From Planctomycetota bacterium (GTDB lineage Bacteria > Planctomycetota > Phycisphaerae > Phycisphaerales > UBA5793): DNA of 64,000 bases. Shown here in pieces: positions 1 through 7,892 of this stretch; within the stretch, counting starts at the first letter, position 1; the number at the start of each line of letters is the position of its first letter. The stretch spans positions 62,001 through 126,000 of the forward strand of contig CAUJHZ010000006.1 in NCBI GenBank assembly GCA_963205185.1. The letters are read 5' to 3'. Made by a program: the position numbers and the translations under genes. The notes beneath the pieces are model-generated. The model worked only from the letters and a program-made list of their open reading frames with translations, made no database searches and was not told the DNA's origin.

Positions 1-1
1 C

Positions 2-328
2 ACCCCCGGCCGCCGGGACACCACCGATCAGATCGAGCGCGAGGCGATCGACATCGCCGGCGAACTGATCGGAGCGGCCGACTGCCTCATCGGCGCCGCG
101 GCGCCGGGGATCGGCTGGCCCGATCTGCCGCGCCCGGCGGATCTTCACGTGCAACTCAAGGCCGATCTGCCTGGCGGCAATGCGGCGGAGGGCGCGCTGC
201 GCGTCAGCGCCCGGCAGGGCAGCGGGCTCAGCGAATTCGTCAGCGCCGTCCGCGAGTTTCTCGTGCCGAGGGACGTTCTGGCTCATCCGGGACCGTGGCT
301 GTTCGATGAGAGGCTTGCCGCGAGCTGA
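2..328 (+). CDS. mnmE: tRNA modification GTPase MnmE, C-terminal part (partial at window edge)
   Basis: The frame is open from the left edge and ends at TGA 326-328. It begins inside the G domain: the first residues (PGRRDTTDQIEREAID) match the switch-II segment that follows the DTAG motif of MnmE/TrmE. Further on VSARQGSGLSEFVSAVRE matches the G5 SAK-like loop and the helix after it. MnmE acts with MnmG to form the cmnm5 modification at U34 of certain tRNAs. The usual C-terminal CI[F/L]GK tail is not seen; the protein ends in PWLFDERLAAS. Only about 108 residues are visible, so the family call rests on two motifs. A related Era/Der-type GTPase is the alternative. Confidence 0.7.
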   Translation, partial: TPGRRDTTDQIEREAIDIAGELIGAADCLIGAAAPGIGWPDLPRPADLHVQLKADLPGGNAAEGALRVSARQGSGLSEFVSAVREFLVPRDVLAHPGPWLFDERLAAS

Positions 329-407
329 TTCGCAACCCTCCGCTTCGGACCCTATGATCGAAGCCCGACGCGCATAGGCGCAACCGGGATTGAAAAGGAA
401 CCGGCGC

Positions 408-1319
408 ATGGCAGATAAACGACTGCAGGACATCCGCACGAGCGATGACGCTGAATCGACCGTCAACGTCGAACTCATCGAGTGGCTCAAGACGAGCGGT
501 GTCAATTACCTGCTGTTCATTCTCGTGATCGTGATCGTCTTCCGCGGCTGGCTGTGGTGGGGCGAGCGCCGCGAGCGCATCAGCGACGAAGCCTGGGCCG
601 ACCTGGTCGGGACGGACACTGCGGCCTCGCTCGAAGCGCTGGCGGACCGGGCGGCGGGAATCGATTCCGTGCCCGAACTGGCGCTGCTCCGTGCGGCGGA
701 CCTGTATCAACTCGACATCCTGCGCGACCAGACGCTCGATCTCGTCCCCGACGAGCCGGCGATGGACGATCCGAACCGGCCGGACTCAGAATCGACTGAC
801 GATGAACCGAAGGTCACGCCGCGTATGACCGAGCAGGAGCGGACCCAGACGCTCGATCGCATGCAGCGCATCTACCAGCGCGTCTATGACTCGACTGCCG
901 ATCGGGGCAGCGGCGCCAACTGGAAGGAGCTGCTGCACATCCGCGCGATGTTCGGCCTGGCAGCGGTCGCGGAAATGCGCGGCCAGGCGGAGGAGGCGCA
1001 GCAGTGGTACGCGAAGATTGACGCCGCGGCGCGCCCCCGGTATGCAGAACTCGGTGAAGTCGCGCTCGCGTGGAAGAACCATCCCGAAGCGCTGATGCGC
1101 ATTGAGTTTCCCGAAGAGTCGGTGGTGAATAAGGCGCTGCGCGATCCGCCCGCCGCCGCGGCGCCGGTCGAAGGTGAATCGACCGAGCCGCCGAGCGAAG
1201 CCGCGCCGGACGACGCCACCAAGACCGAACCGGCCGGAGAGTCAACAGACCAGCCTGCCGACCCGCCCGCCGATGAACCGGGTCAGGCGGACGAGCCGGC
1301 GCCGGGCGGCGGCGGCTGA
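408..1319 (+). CDS. membrane-anchored hypothetical protein with acidic, proline-rich tail
   Basis: I do not recognise a named family. The 303-residue product has a cytoplasmic-looking N terminus of about 30 residues and one hydrophobic segment (about residues 31-50, NYLLFILVIVIVF). A helical, tetratricopeptide-like region of some 200 residues follows, then a low-complexity Pro/Glu/Asp tail from about residue 245. This order (short tail, one membrane helix, helical repeat domain) resembles YfgM-type periplasmic chaperone-like proteins, which is only a resemblance. The ATG at 408 has AAAGGAA just upstream and is preferred to a TTG at 390. The RluD-type gene begins 5 bases after its stop, so the two are probably co-transcribed. 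Confidence 0.75.
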   Translation: MADKRLQDIRTSDDAESTVNVELIEWLKTSGVNYLLFILVIVIVFRGWLWWGERRERISDEAWADLVGTDTAASLEALADRAAGIDSVPELALLRAADLYQLDILRDQTLDLVPDEPAMDDPNRPDSESTDDEPKVTPRMTEQERTQTLDRMQRIYQRVYDSTADRGSGANWKELLHIRAMFGLAAVAEMRGQAEEAQQWYAKIDAAARPRYAELGEVALAWKNHPEALMRIEFPEESVVNKALRDPPAAAAPVEGESTEPPSEAAPDDATKTEPAGESTDQPADPPADEPGQADEPAPGGGG

Positions 1320-1324
1320 AGCGC

Positions 1325-2572
1325 GTGCCGCGCGAGACGCGCCAAGCCCGACCGGGCGAGCCTGCCCGCGTCCGGTCGTCTGACGCTCCACCGGGCGAGG
1401 CGGCGCCGCCGGTCGATGATCCCGCTGCGGACCTTTCACTGCTGACTGGCGGGGGCAACGTCGATCCTGACCTGGTCCGCGCTGCTTCCGCAGGCGCTGA
1501 CGACGACAACACCGACGCCGCGCTCACCGTTACATTCCGCCTGACGCGCGACCTGCGCAAGCGGCTGGACAAGTACCTGCAGGACCGCATCCCGTTCATG
1601 AGTCGGACGCAACTTCAGCGGCTTATCGCCGAGCAGGCTGTGACGGTCAATGACCGCCGGCCGAAGGCTTCAACGACGCTGCGCATCGGCGACGTGGTGA
1701 CGGTGGTCGTGCCTCCGCCGCCCACGAAGGACATTCCCGCCGAGGATATTCCGCTGCACGTGCTCTACGAAGATGATGATCTCATCGTCGTCAACAAGCA
1801 GCCCGAACTCATCGTTCACCCCGCGCGCGGCAACAAGCGCGGCACGCTCATCAACGCCCTCGTCTGGCACTTCACGCACCGGACCGGCGGTGCTCTCTCC
1901 AGCGTCGGCGCCGACGAGGCACGCCCCGGCGTCGTGCACCGGCTCGACCGCAGCACGACCGGCGCGATCGTCGTCGCCAAGACTGACATCGCGCACTGGC
2001 GACTGGCGCGGCAGTTCGAGAATCGCACCACGGACAAGCGCTATCTCGCCGTCGTGCATGGCTGCGTTGAACCCGTCGCCGATGTCATCGATTTGCCCAT
2101 CGGCAAGCACCCGATCCACCGCGAACTCATGGCCGTGCGCTACGACGATACCGCCAAGCCGTCGCAGACGCTCTACCGCGTGCGCGAGCAGTTTGAGGAC
2201 TACGCGCTGGTGGAACTCGAACTGCACACCGGCCGCACGCACCAGATCCGCGTGCACCTGTCGCACCTTGGCTGGCCGATCGTCGGCGACGAGCCGTATG
2301 GCGGTCGGCCCGTCAGCGAACAGCAGATCGCTTCGGGCGGGGGAGGCGCCGAGCCGATCATTGACCGGCAGGCGCTGCACGCGACGAGCCTGGCGATCCG
2401 CCACCCCATGACTGGAAAGCCGATGGAATTCATCGCGCCGCTCTGGCCGGACCTGCGTCGGCTCATCGAACTGCTCCGCCGAGACCGGCGGAGTGCCGGG
2501 CCGATCGCGCCCGCGGGTTCGCGACTCGACGTGGAGGCCATCCTCGGTCTGCCGCTCGCGCCGCCCGGCTGA
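1325..2572 (+). CDS. rluD: RluD-type 23S rRNA pseudouridine synthase
   Basis: Converts uridine to pseudouridine in structured RNA, most likely the 23S rRNA helix-69 sites modified by RluD. An S4 RNA-binding domain lies at about residues 75-135 (RLDKYLQDRI then RLIAEQAVTVN). The RsuA/RluA catalytic domain follows, with the motif HRLDRSTTG near residue 205 holding the catalytic aspartate. HTGRTHQIRVHLSHLGWPI appears later, as is usual. The first 70 or so residues are Pro/Ala/Asp-rich and not part of the family. The start is a GTG at 1325 and may lie further in. Which RluA/C/D specificity applies cannot be told from sequence alone, so the symbol is a best fit. Confidence 0.88.
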   Translation: MPRETRQARPGEPARVRSSDAPPGEAAPPVDDPAADLSLLTGGGNVDPDLVRAASAGADDDNTDAALTVTFRLTRDLRKRLDKYLQDRIPFMSRTQLQRLIAEQAVTVNDRRPKASTTLRIGDVVTVVVPPPPTKDIPAEDIPLHVLYEDDDLIVVNKQPELIVHPARGNKRGTLINALVWHFTHRTGGALSSVGADEARPGVVHRLDRSTTGAIVVAKTDIAHWRLARQFENRTTDKRYLAVVHGCVEPVADVIDLPIGKHPIHRELMAVRYDDTAKPSQTLYRVREQFEDYALVELELHTGRTHQIRVHLSHLGWPIVGDEPYGGRPVSEQQIASGGGGAEPIIDRQALHATSLAIRHPMTGKPMEFIAPLWPDLRRLIELLRRDRRSAGPIAPAGSRLDVEAILGLPLAPPG

Positions 2573-2629
2573 GGCGGGCTGCGGTTCTGTCCCATGCTGC
2601 ACCTGGCGCGCGGCGGATAGACTCAGGCC

Positions 2630-4087
2630 ATGTCGTCGGTGAGTTGGGTCACCATTCTGCTGTTCTCGCTGGATTGGATCGTCCGTCTCGGGCTGGCGGC
2701 GCGCGTCATCCTCGGCCGCTCGTCGGTGCCGGTGACGCTGGCCTGGCTGCTGATTCTGCTCTTTTTTCCGTTCGGCGGAATCGCGTTGTACCTGCTCATC
2801 GGTGAAAACCGCCTCGGCCAGTGGCGCGTCGCTCGCTACAACCGACTCTCTTCTGAGATCGATGCCGAGACGGTGTCGATCTGGCGGCACCACCACCTCG
2901 ACTGGAATCAGGAGCAGGACGCCTATCGCCAGGCCGCGCGCATGGGCACTGCCGTGTCCGGCTTTCCGCCCGTCGGCGGCAACGCACTCGAACTCATCTC
3001 CGAGTGCGACAAGATGGTCGATCGCCTCATCGGCGACATCGACAGCGCCCAGCATCACTGCCACCTGCTCTACTACATCTGGATGGAAAGCGGTTGCGGC
3101 GTGCGCGTCGTCAGCGCCATGGTGCGGGCAGCGCAGCGCGGCGTGCAGTGCCGCGTCATCGTTGATTCGGTAGGCAGCCGGCCATTCCTGCGCAGTCCGC
3201 TCGCCGCGCAGTTGCGCGATGCGGGCGTGCAGGTGATCGAGGCGCTGCCGGTCAATCCGATCCGCATGCTCTTTGCCCGCATTGACCTTCGCAATCACCG
3301 CAAGATCGCCGTCATCGACGGGCGCATCGGCTACGCCGGCAGTCAGAACATCACGGATGACACGTTCAAGTTCAATCCCCACTACGGCATCGGGCCGTGG
3401 GTGGATGCCACGCTCCGTCTCGAGGGTCCGGCGGTGCACGCGCTGCAGACTATTTTCCTGCGCGATTGGATTCTGGACAGTTACGACGAGTTCGCTTCGT
3501 TCGAAGACTTCTTTCCGGAGTTTCCCCCGACCGAAGGCGGCTCGATCGTTCACGTCATTCCCTCTGGCCCGGGCACGCAGATCGACGCCGTCCACCAGTC
3601 GTTTCTTTCGACGATCTACGCGGCGCGCGAGGAGCTGGTCATCACCACGCCCTACTTCGTTCCCGACGAGGCGACCAAGGCCGCCATCTGCATGGCGGCG
3701 CTGCGCGGCGTCGAGGTGACGCTCGTGGTGCCCAAAGAGCCCGATGCGCCCCTCGTTGCCGCGGCCGCCCGCTCGCATTACCTTGATCTCCTTGAAGCGG
3801 GCGTCAATCTCTACGAGTTCCACGCCGGTCTGCTCCATTCCAAGACGATGACCACCGACCGCAAACTCGCCATCATGAGTTCGGCCAATGTGGACATGCG
3901 CTCGTTTTGGCTCAACTTCGAAGTGACGCTGTTCATCTACGACGACGACTTTTCCAGCCTCGTCCGCTTCATGCAGAAGGACTACCTCAACCAGGCGCGC
4001 AAGGTCAAGCGCGAAGACTGGAACAATCGCAACATCTTCCAGCGCTTCGGCGACAACTGCGCCCAGCTCGTCGGACCGCTGCTCTGA
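2630..4087 (+). CDS. cls: cardiolipin synthase (phospholipase D family)
   Basis: Condenses phosphatidylglycerol molecules to cardiolipin at the inner membrane. Two N-terminal hydrophobic segments (about residues 5-25 and 34-58) are followed by two PLD half-domains. The HKD motifs are HRKIAVIDG near residue 223 and HSKTMTTD near residue 403. Each is followed by the usual GS/SSAN pattern (YAGSQNITD, MSSANVDMRS). At 485 residues it matches bacterial Cls. It stands alone, 57 bases after rluD and convergent with the metallo-hydrolase gene. No regulatory site was seen. Confidence 0.92.
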   Translation: MSSVSWVTILLFSLDWIVRLGLAARVILGRSSVPVTLAWLLILLFFPFGGIALYLLIGENRLGQWRVARYNRLSSEIDAETVSIWRHHHLDWNQEQDAYRQAARMGTAVSGFPPVGGNALELISECDKMVDRLIGDIDSAQHHCHLLYYIWMESGCGVRVVSAMVRAAQRGVQCRVIVDSVGSRPFLRSPLAAQLRDAGVQVIEALPVNPIRMLFARIDLRNHRKIAVIDGRIGYAGSQNITDDTFKFNPHYGIGPWVDATLRLEGPAVHALQTIFLRDWILDSYDEFASFEDFFPEFPPTEGGSIVHVIPSGPGTQIDAVHQSFLSTIYAAREELVITTPYFVPDEATKAAICMAALRGVEVTLVVPKEPDAPLVAAAARSHYLDLLEAGVNLYEFHAGLLHSKTMTTDRKLAIMSSANVDMRSFWLNFEVTLFIYDDDFSSLVRFMQKDYLNQARKVKREDWNNRNIFQRFGDNCAQLVGPLL

Positions 4088-4110
4088 CGCCGCGCGGGCA
4101 TCGCGGCGCG

Positions 4111-5067
4111 TCAGGATGCTGCCGAGGGCTCGCGCAGCGCCGCCTGCCACCACACGTCCCCGGGCGCGCAGCGGATGATCTTCCCGAGCCCGACGTCGCC
4201 GGCGGCTGCGATGAGCCGCTCAAGCGGTTCGTCATGGTGCTCATCGCTCAACTTGAATGTCGAGTGATGCACCGGCAGCAGCAGCCGCCCGCCGCACGAG
4301 TTGAACATCGACCATACCTGCTCCGGCGTGGCGTGCGCTTCCTCCCACGGGTCGTAGGCGCCGATGCCGAAGATGGCGAGATCCACGTCGCTGATGTGAC
4401 TGAACGCGGCAGTCAGCGCCGTGTCGCCGGCGTAGAGCACGCGCCGGGGGTCTGATTCGATAAGGTAACTGTTGTAGCCGCGATGCTGATCCCAGGCCGA
4501 CCGGGCGCCCCAATGGCGCGGCCGGATCGCGGTGAAGCGCAGGCCGTGCACCGAGATGCTCCGATCCCAGCCGAGTTCGATCACGCGGCGAAAGCCCTTG
4601 GGGATGAGCCGCTTGGTGTGCCGGGCGGTGATGACAGTTGTCTGCGGGCTGACCAGGCGCGCCAGCGTGTGCTTGTCGAGGTGATCGAAGTGCGCGTGCG
4701 AGATGGCGATGATGTCAATTGGCGGCAGGTGCTCGGGTTCGGCAGGCAGTTCGCACAGCCGGGAGATGCCGACCTTCATTTTGCCCACGCACGGCCCGAT
4801 GCGGTGGGAGAGCACGGGGTCGGTCAGAATGGTCTTGCCGTTGAGGCGCAGCAACACTGTCGCGTGGCCGAGCCACGCCGCAGCGATGGGCTGCTCCTCG
4901 AATTCAGTCGGCACGGTCCACGACGCCACCGCATCCACTTGGCGGTAACGCGGCCGGACGGATTGCCAGAGTTCGCGCGGGTAACGCCGCATGCCTGAGC
5001 GCACGACCTTGACGGCGTTGCGGCCCCGGCCGGTCTGCGGCGTTTGGCGATTTTCCTGGCGGTTCAT
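4111..5067 (-). CDS. metallo-beta-lactamase fold hydrolase (UlaG / NAPE-PLD-like)
   Basis: A metal-dependent hydrolase of the beta-lactamase-like superfamily. The N-terminal LGHATVLLRLNGKTILTDPV is the signature of the UlaG/NAPE-PLD-like group. The metal-binding motif SHAHFDHLD supplies HxHxDH, and YAGDTA and LPVHHSTF supply the later Asp and His ligands. The substrate is unknown; relatives cleave N-acyl phosphatidylethanolamines or lactones. The ATG at 5067 is chosen because GGAAGGA lies just upstream; an in-frame ATG at 5109 is possible. It is the last gene of a reverse-strand set after leuD-like and CYTH genes. Confidence 0.85.
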   Translation of the reverse strand: MNRQENRQTPQTGRGRNAVKVVRSGMRRYPRELWQSVRPRYRQVDAVASWTVPTEFEEQPIAAAWLGHATVLLRLNGKTILTDPVLSHRIGPCVGKMKVGISRLCELPAEPEHLPPIDIIAISHAHFDHLDKHTLARLVSPQTTVITARHTKRLIPKGFRRVIELGWDRSISVHGLRFTAIRPRHWGARSAWDQHRGYNSYLIESDPRRVLYAGDTALTAAFSHISDVDLAIFGIGAYDPWEEAHATPEQVWSMFNSCGGRLLLPVHHSTFKLSDEHHDEPLERLIAAAGDVGLGKIIRCAPGDVWWQAALREPSAAS

Positions 5068-5111
5068 CTCATCCTTCCCGATGGCGGCAGCGTGCGGCGA
5101 ACACGGCAATT

Positions 5112-5648
5112 CTATTTACGGTCCGGTTCATCGGCCGGTTCATGTCTCAGGTGATCCAGAAGATTCGCATATCCGCCGGCAATCGCTTCACCGAGGATCG
5201 GCGAAAACGCCTCGCGCAATTCCGCAATCCGCTGATGGCACGCTTTCACATCGTTCTTACGGCTGACCTGCGCCTCGAATTCGATGAAACTTCCGAGTTC
5301 TTCCACACGATCGAGGTGGATGCGGACGTGGTCGAGCAGCCACAACTCGCGCGTCTTGCGGACCACGAGCCATTCGCGCAGGGGCAGCACGCCCCAGCGG
5401 GCTTTGGCCTGCTCATCCGAATAAAGCATGAAGTGGCTCATCTTCGACGTCGGCCGGTCGTTGCGGTGGTAGAAGATCCACTCGATCGGTTCGCCGGGCA
5501 CGGCCCGCTTCTTCAGGCGGCCGTCGGGAATCCGGTAGTACGTGTCGGTCTGGTCGAGCACGCGGACGAACCCGGCGCCCAGCGCGCGGCACTGCGAGCG
5601 CGCCACCTCGAGATCGCGCAATTCGGCTTTGAACTCGACGTTCTGCAT
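5112..5648 (-). CDS. CYTH domain protein (class IV adenylate cyclase / triphosphatase-like)
   Basis: A 178-residue single-domain protein of the CYTH (CyaB, thiamine triphosphatase) family, which acts on triphosphorylated substrates inside a beta tunnel. The N-terminal EFKAEL matches the ExK-type start of the class IV subset. Basic and acidic residues recur along the expected strands (YYRIPDGRLKKR, RTRELW-like WLVVRKTREL, HLDRVEELGSFIEFE). FIEFEAQV is the typical late-strand signature. Whether it makes cAMP or hydrolyses inorganic or nucleoside triphosphates cannot be decided. It lies 12 bases after the LeuD-like gene and 44 bases before the metallo-hydrolase. Confidence 0.8.
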   Translation of the reverse strand: MQNVEFKAELRDLEVARSQCRALGAGFVRVLDQTDTYYRIPDGRLKKRAVPGEPIEWIFYHRNDRPTSKMSHFMLYSDEQAKARWGVLPLREWLVVRKTRELWLLDHVRIHLDRVEELGSFIEFEAQVSRKNDVKACHQRIAELREAFSPILGEAIAGGYANLLDHLRHEPADEPDRK

Positions 5649-5660
5649 GGAAGGGGAATC

Positions 5661-6221
5661 CTAGCGGCCTCGCGCCGTCTTCAGGAACGCGGCAAGCCCG
5701 CCGGCCGCCACGATCTCGCGCATCACGCCGGGCGGAGCAAGTTCGATCCGCTGCTCCGGCGTCCTGAGCGTCAGCGCGTCCATGTCGATTTCGACGCTCA
5801 TCCCCGTCGCCAGCCGCCGCTCGCCGGCGGAGGTCGCAAACCTGAGGCAGTGCAGCCAGCCGCCGTTGACCGCGGAGCGCAGAAATCCCGGGCAGTAGTG
5901 GTCGGCCACGACGCAGCGCACGCCGGCTTCCTGCAGGGCGATGGCCGAGTGCTCGCGCGCGCTGCCGTGGCCGAAGTCCCGACCCGCAGCGAGAATGCTG
6001 TAAGTGGAATGGAACTCCCCCACGGGAACGAACGTACCGAAGGAGTCGGCGAGGCGCGCCAGCGCGTAGGCCCCCAGCCATCGCCGCTCAGTGGGATCAG
6101 ACAGATCGAACGACAGGTATTCCGGGGCGAGGATGTCGTCGGCTCCGATTCCGTCGCCGACGCAGTAGATGCGGCCGCGGATGGACGTGGGGGAGTGGGT
6201 CGGGAGCGGGTCGGATGGCAC
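5661..6221 (-). CDS. leuD: LeuD-like aconitase swivel-domain protein (isopropylmalate dehydratase small subunit family)
   Basis: This is the swivel domain that pairs with a LeuC-type Fe-S subunit to isomerise isopropylmalate, homocitrate or related hydroxy acids. GRDFGHGSAREHSAIALQ in the middle is the family signature (GxNFGxGSSREH). It is followed by the expected VVADHYCPGFLRSAVNGGW. The Cys that LeuD usually carries after FG is His here. No leuC-type gene is in the window, so the partner must be elsewhere. It heads a reverse-strand run with CYTH and metallo-hydrolase genes. The true substrate is uncertain. Confidence 0.75.
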   Translation of the reverse strand: MPSDPLPTHSPTSIRGRIYCVGDGIGADDILAPEYLSFDLSDPTERRWLGAYALARLADSFGTFVPVGEFHSTYSILAAGRDFGHGSAREHSAIALQEAGVRCVVADHYCPGFLRSAVNGGWLHCLRFATSAGERRLATGMSVEIDMDALTLRTPEQRIELAPPGVMREIVAAGGLAAFLKTARGR

Positions 6222-6281
6222 GGGATGTTCCGATAATGCGGAAGGGGTTTGGACGTTCTTTGAAGCCGGTCGCCGAATTGA

Positions 6282-6310
6282 TTCGAAATCGACTCGGGAC
6301 AGGCTATATT
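6282..6310 (+). promoter_or_regulatory. candidate sigma-70-type promoter of the HlyD/M50/SecA operon
   Basis: TATATT at 6305-6310 is a good -10 element. TTCGAA at 6282-6287, 17 bases upstream, is a weak -35. It lies about 190 bases before the first HlyD-type gene and is the only such pattern I saw in this spacer. Inference only. Confidence 0.35.
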
Positions 6311-6337
6311 CTTAGGAGCAGTTCGCCCGCCGGACCC

Positions 6338-6357
6338 GCGGCGCCGCCAGGCGCCGC
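6338..6357 (+). repeat. inverted repeat in the 5' leader of the export operon
   Basis: GCGGCGCC at 6338-6345 and GGCGCCGC at 6350-6357 form a perfect 8-bp stem with a 4-base loop, downstream of the candidate promoter. There is no T run, so it is not a typical terminator. It may stabilise or attenuate the leader. Confidence 0.5.
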
Positions 6358-6499
6358 CGCAGGCGACTGTAACCGATGGACTCGCGTCGAGCGGATTCGT
6401 GGATGAACGCCAGGCGAGGTGGTCGGGGCCGCATCGAGACAAGTGTTCCCGCCAGCGGGATGCGGTTGGCAATCCCAGAAGATGTCAAGGAGCCTCGCG

Positions 6500-7453
6500 A
6501 TGGAGATGATGCGTCGCCCGGAAGTTGCGTCCCCAGCCGCGCCGCGCCGTCGGCGCCGCGTGTCGTCGCGTTTGGCCGGTGTGGCGTGCCTTGCAGGACT
6601 CGCCGCGCTGACCTGGCTCGCCGGCGCTTCGTACTCGCAGCCGGCCGGCCGCAGCGCGCCGCCCCTGTTCGAGGGCTACCGGCCCGAAGGCTACCCGGCC
6701 ATCTCCACCCCCAGCCGCACCATCACCCTCGCCTTCACCCAGTCGGGGACCGTCGAACGCCTTCCGGTGGTCGAGAGCCAGGTCGTGGCGCCGGGTGATG
6801 TCATCGCTCAACTCGACGATGAAGTGCAGAGGTTGCAGGTGCAAGCCCATCGGCTGGCAGCGGAAGACGACTCGGCAGTGGCCGCAGCCGAACGGCAGGC
6901 GGAGCTGGCGCTTTATGACCTCGAAAACGTGAGAGAACTGACGGCCCTTGATTCGGCCGCGCCGCGCGAACTCAAGCGAGCCGAGGCCGAGTATGCGCTG
7001 CGCCAGATCGACGTCCGCGCCGCCAAGCGCGATCACGAGCAGGCGGGTATTGTCTTTGCACGCGAAACCGCGACACTCAGTGACATGACGCTGCGCAGCC
7101 CAATCCACGGCATCGTGGCGCGCGTCGCCGCGCAGGAAGGCGAGACGCTCGAAGGTCTCGAGCCCGTAGCGCACATCGTGTCGATCGATCCGCTCTGGAT
7201 GGATGTCGCCATACCGGTGCGACTGGGTCTGCTCGTCGAGCCCGGCAGCATCGCCGTCATCCACTGGCGCGACGTGCCCGGCGATGTGCCGTTCGAAGGC
7301 CGCGTGCTCTGGGTCTCCACCGTGGCCGACGCTGCTTCCAGCTCGATCGTCGCGCGCCTCGAAATCGACAATCCCGATCGACTGCCGGCGGGTCTGCACG
7401 CCCTGGTGCAGTTTCCCGAAGCGCAGGACGCTCTGTACCGTTTGAATCCCTGA
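6500..7453 (+). CDS. HlyD/RND-type membrane-fusion (periplasmic adaptor) protein
   Basis: The 317-residue product carries a basic N terminus and a signal or anchor helix (about residues 27-46, LAGVACLAGLAALTWLAGAS). The adaptor core follows: a lipoyl-like half (TLAFTQSGTVERLPV, VVAPGDVIAQLDDEV), a long coiled-coil hairpin (about residues 105-175), the second lipoyl half (LRSPIHGIVARV) and a beta-barrel. Adaptors of this family link an inner-membrane transporter to the outer envelope. AAGGAG seven bases before the ATG at 6500 decides the start; an upstream in-frame start at 6419 has no such site. It is the first gene of an operon whose other members are also HlyD-type, M50 and SecA-like. Confidence 0.85.
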   Translation: MEMMRRPEVASPAAPRRRRRVSSRLAGVACLAGLAALTWLAGASYSQPAGRSAPPLFEGYRPEGYPAISTPSRTITLAFTQSGTVERLPVVESQVVAPGDVIAQLDDEVQRLQVQAHRLAAEDDSAVAAAERQAELALYDLENVRELTALDSAAPRELKRAEAEYALRQIDVRAAKRDHEQAGIVFARETATLSDMTLRSPIHGIVARVAAQEGETLEGLEPVAHIVSIDPLWMDVAIPVRLGLLVEPGSIAVIHWRDVPGDVPFEGRVLWVSTVADAASSSIVARLEIDNPDRLPAGLHALVQFPEAQDALYRLNP

Positions 7454-7499
7454 CTCACACCTACCATTGACCGACGAACCACCAACGAAAGGACACGAA

Positions 7500-7844
7500 G
7501 TGGCAGAACAGAAACCGCAATTGACCGAGACTCAGGCCGGCCCCGAGGGACAGCGCCGCGAAGTGACGCTGCGCATCGACGAGTCTGATATGAGTTCGGC
7601 CTATTCCAACACGTTTCGCACCGACGGATCTGCCGAGGAGGTCATTCTCGATTTCGGCCTCAACCGCATGGTGCCCGGCCGGCAGAACGAGATGGTCTTC
7701 AAGGTGCGCAACCAGGTGATTCTGAACTGGCGCAACACCAAGCGCCTCGCGCTCACGCTGGCCAATATTGTGCGCCAGCACGAAGAGCGATTCGGCGAGA
7801 TCGACATCAAGCAGGGTCAGGCGCAGCCGCAATCCGGCCAATAG
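7500..7844 (+). CDS. DUF3467 family protein
   Basis: A short soluble protein of about 114 residues. The core (VTLRIDESDMSSAYSNTFR, VILDFGLNRM, LTLANIVRQHEERFG) matches DUF3467, a family of unknown function whose members bind no recognised cofactor. The GTG at 7500 is chosen for AAAGGA six bases upstream; a further TTG at 7467 is less likely. The C-terminal tail is Gln-rich. It sits 46 bases after the first HlyD gene and 48 bases before the GAF-HlyD gene, so it is part of the same operon. Confidence 0.8.
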   Translation: MAEQKPQLTETQAGPEGQRREVTLRIDESDMSSAYSNTFRTDGSAEEVILDFGLNRMVPGRQNEMVFKVRNQVILNWRNTKRLALTLANIVRQHEERFGEIDIKQGQAQPQSGQ

Positions 7845-7892
7845 TTGCACCAGCGCGCCAAGCGCTTCGGCACTTGAGCTGAAGGTCAGTCC

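Noticed and set aside
1670-4153. A reverse-strand open frame of over 800 codons opposite the pseudouridine synthase and cardiolipin synthase genes
   Set aside because: It is complementary to two genes with clear catalytic motifs. Its translation is rich in Arg, Asp, His and Val with no domain, as expected for a shadow in GC-rich DNA.
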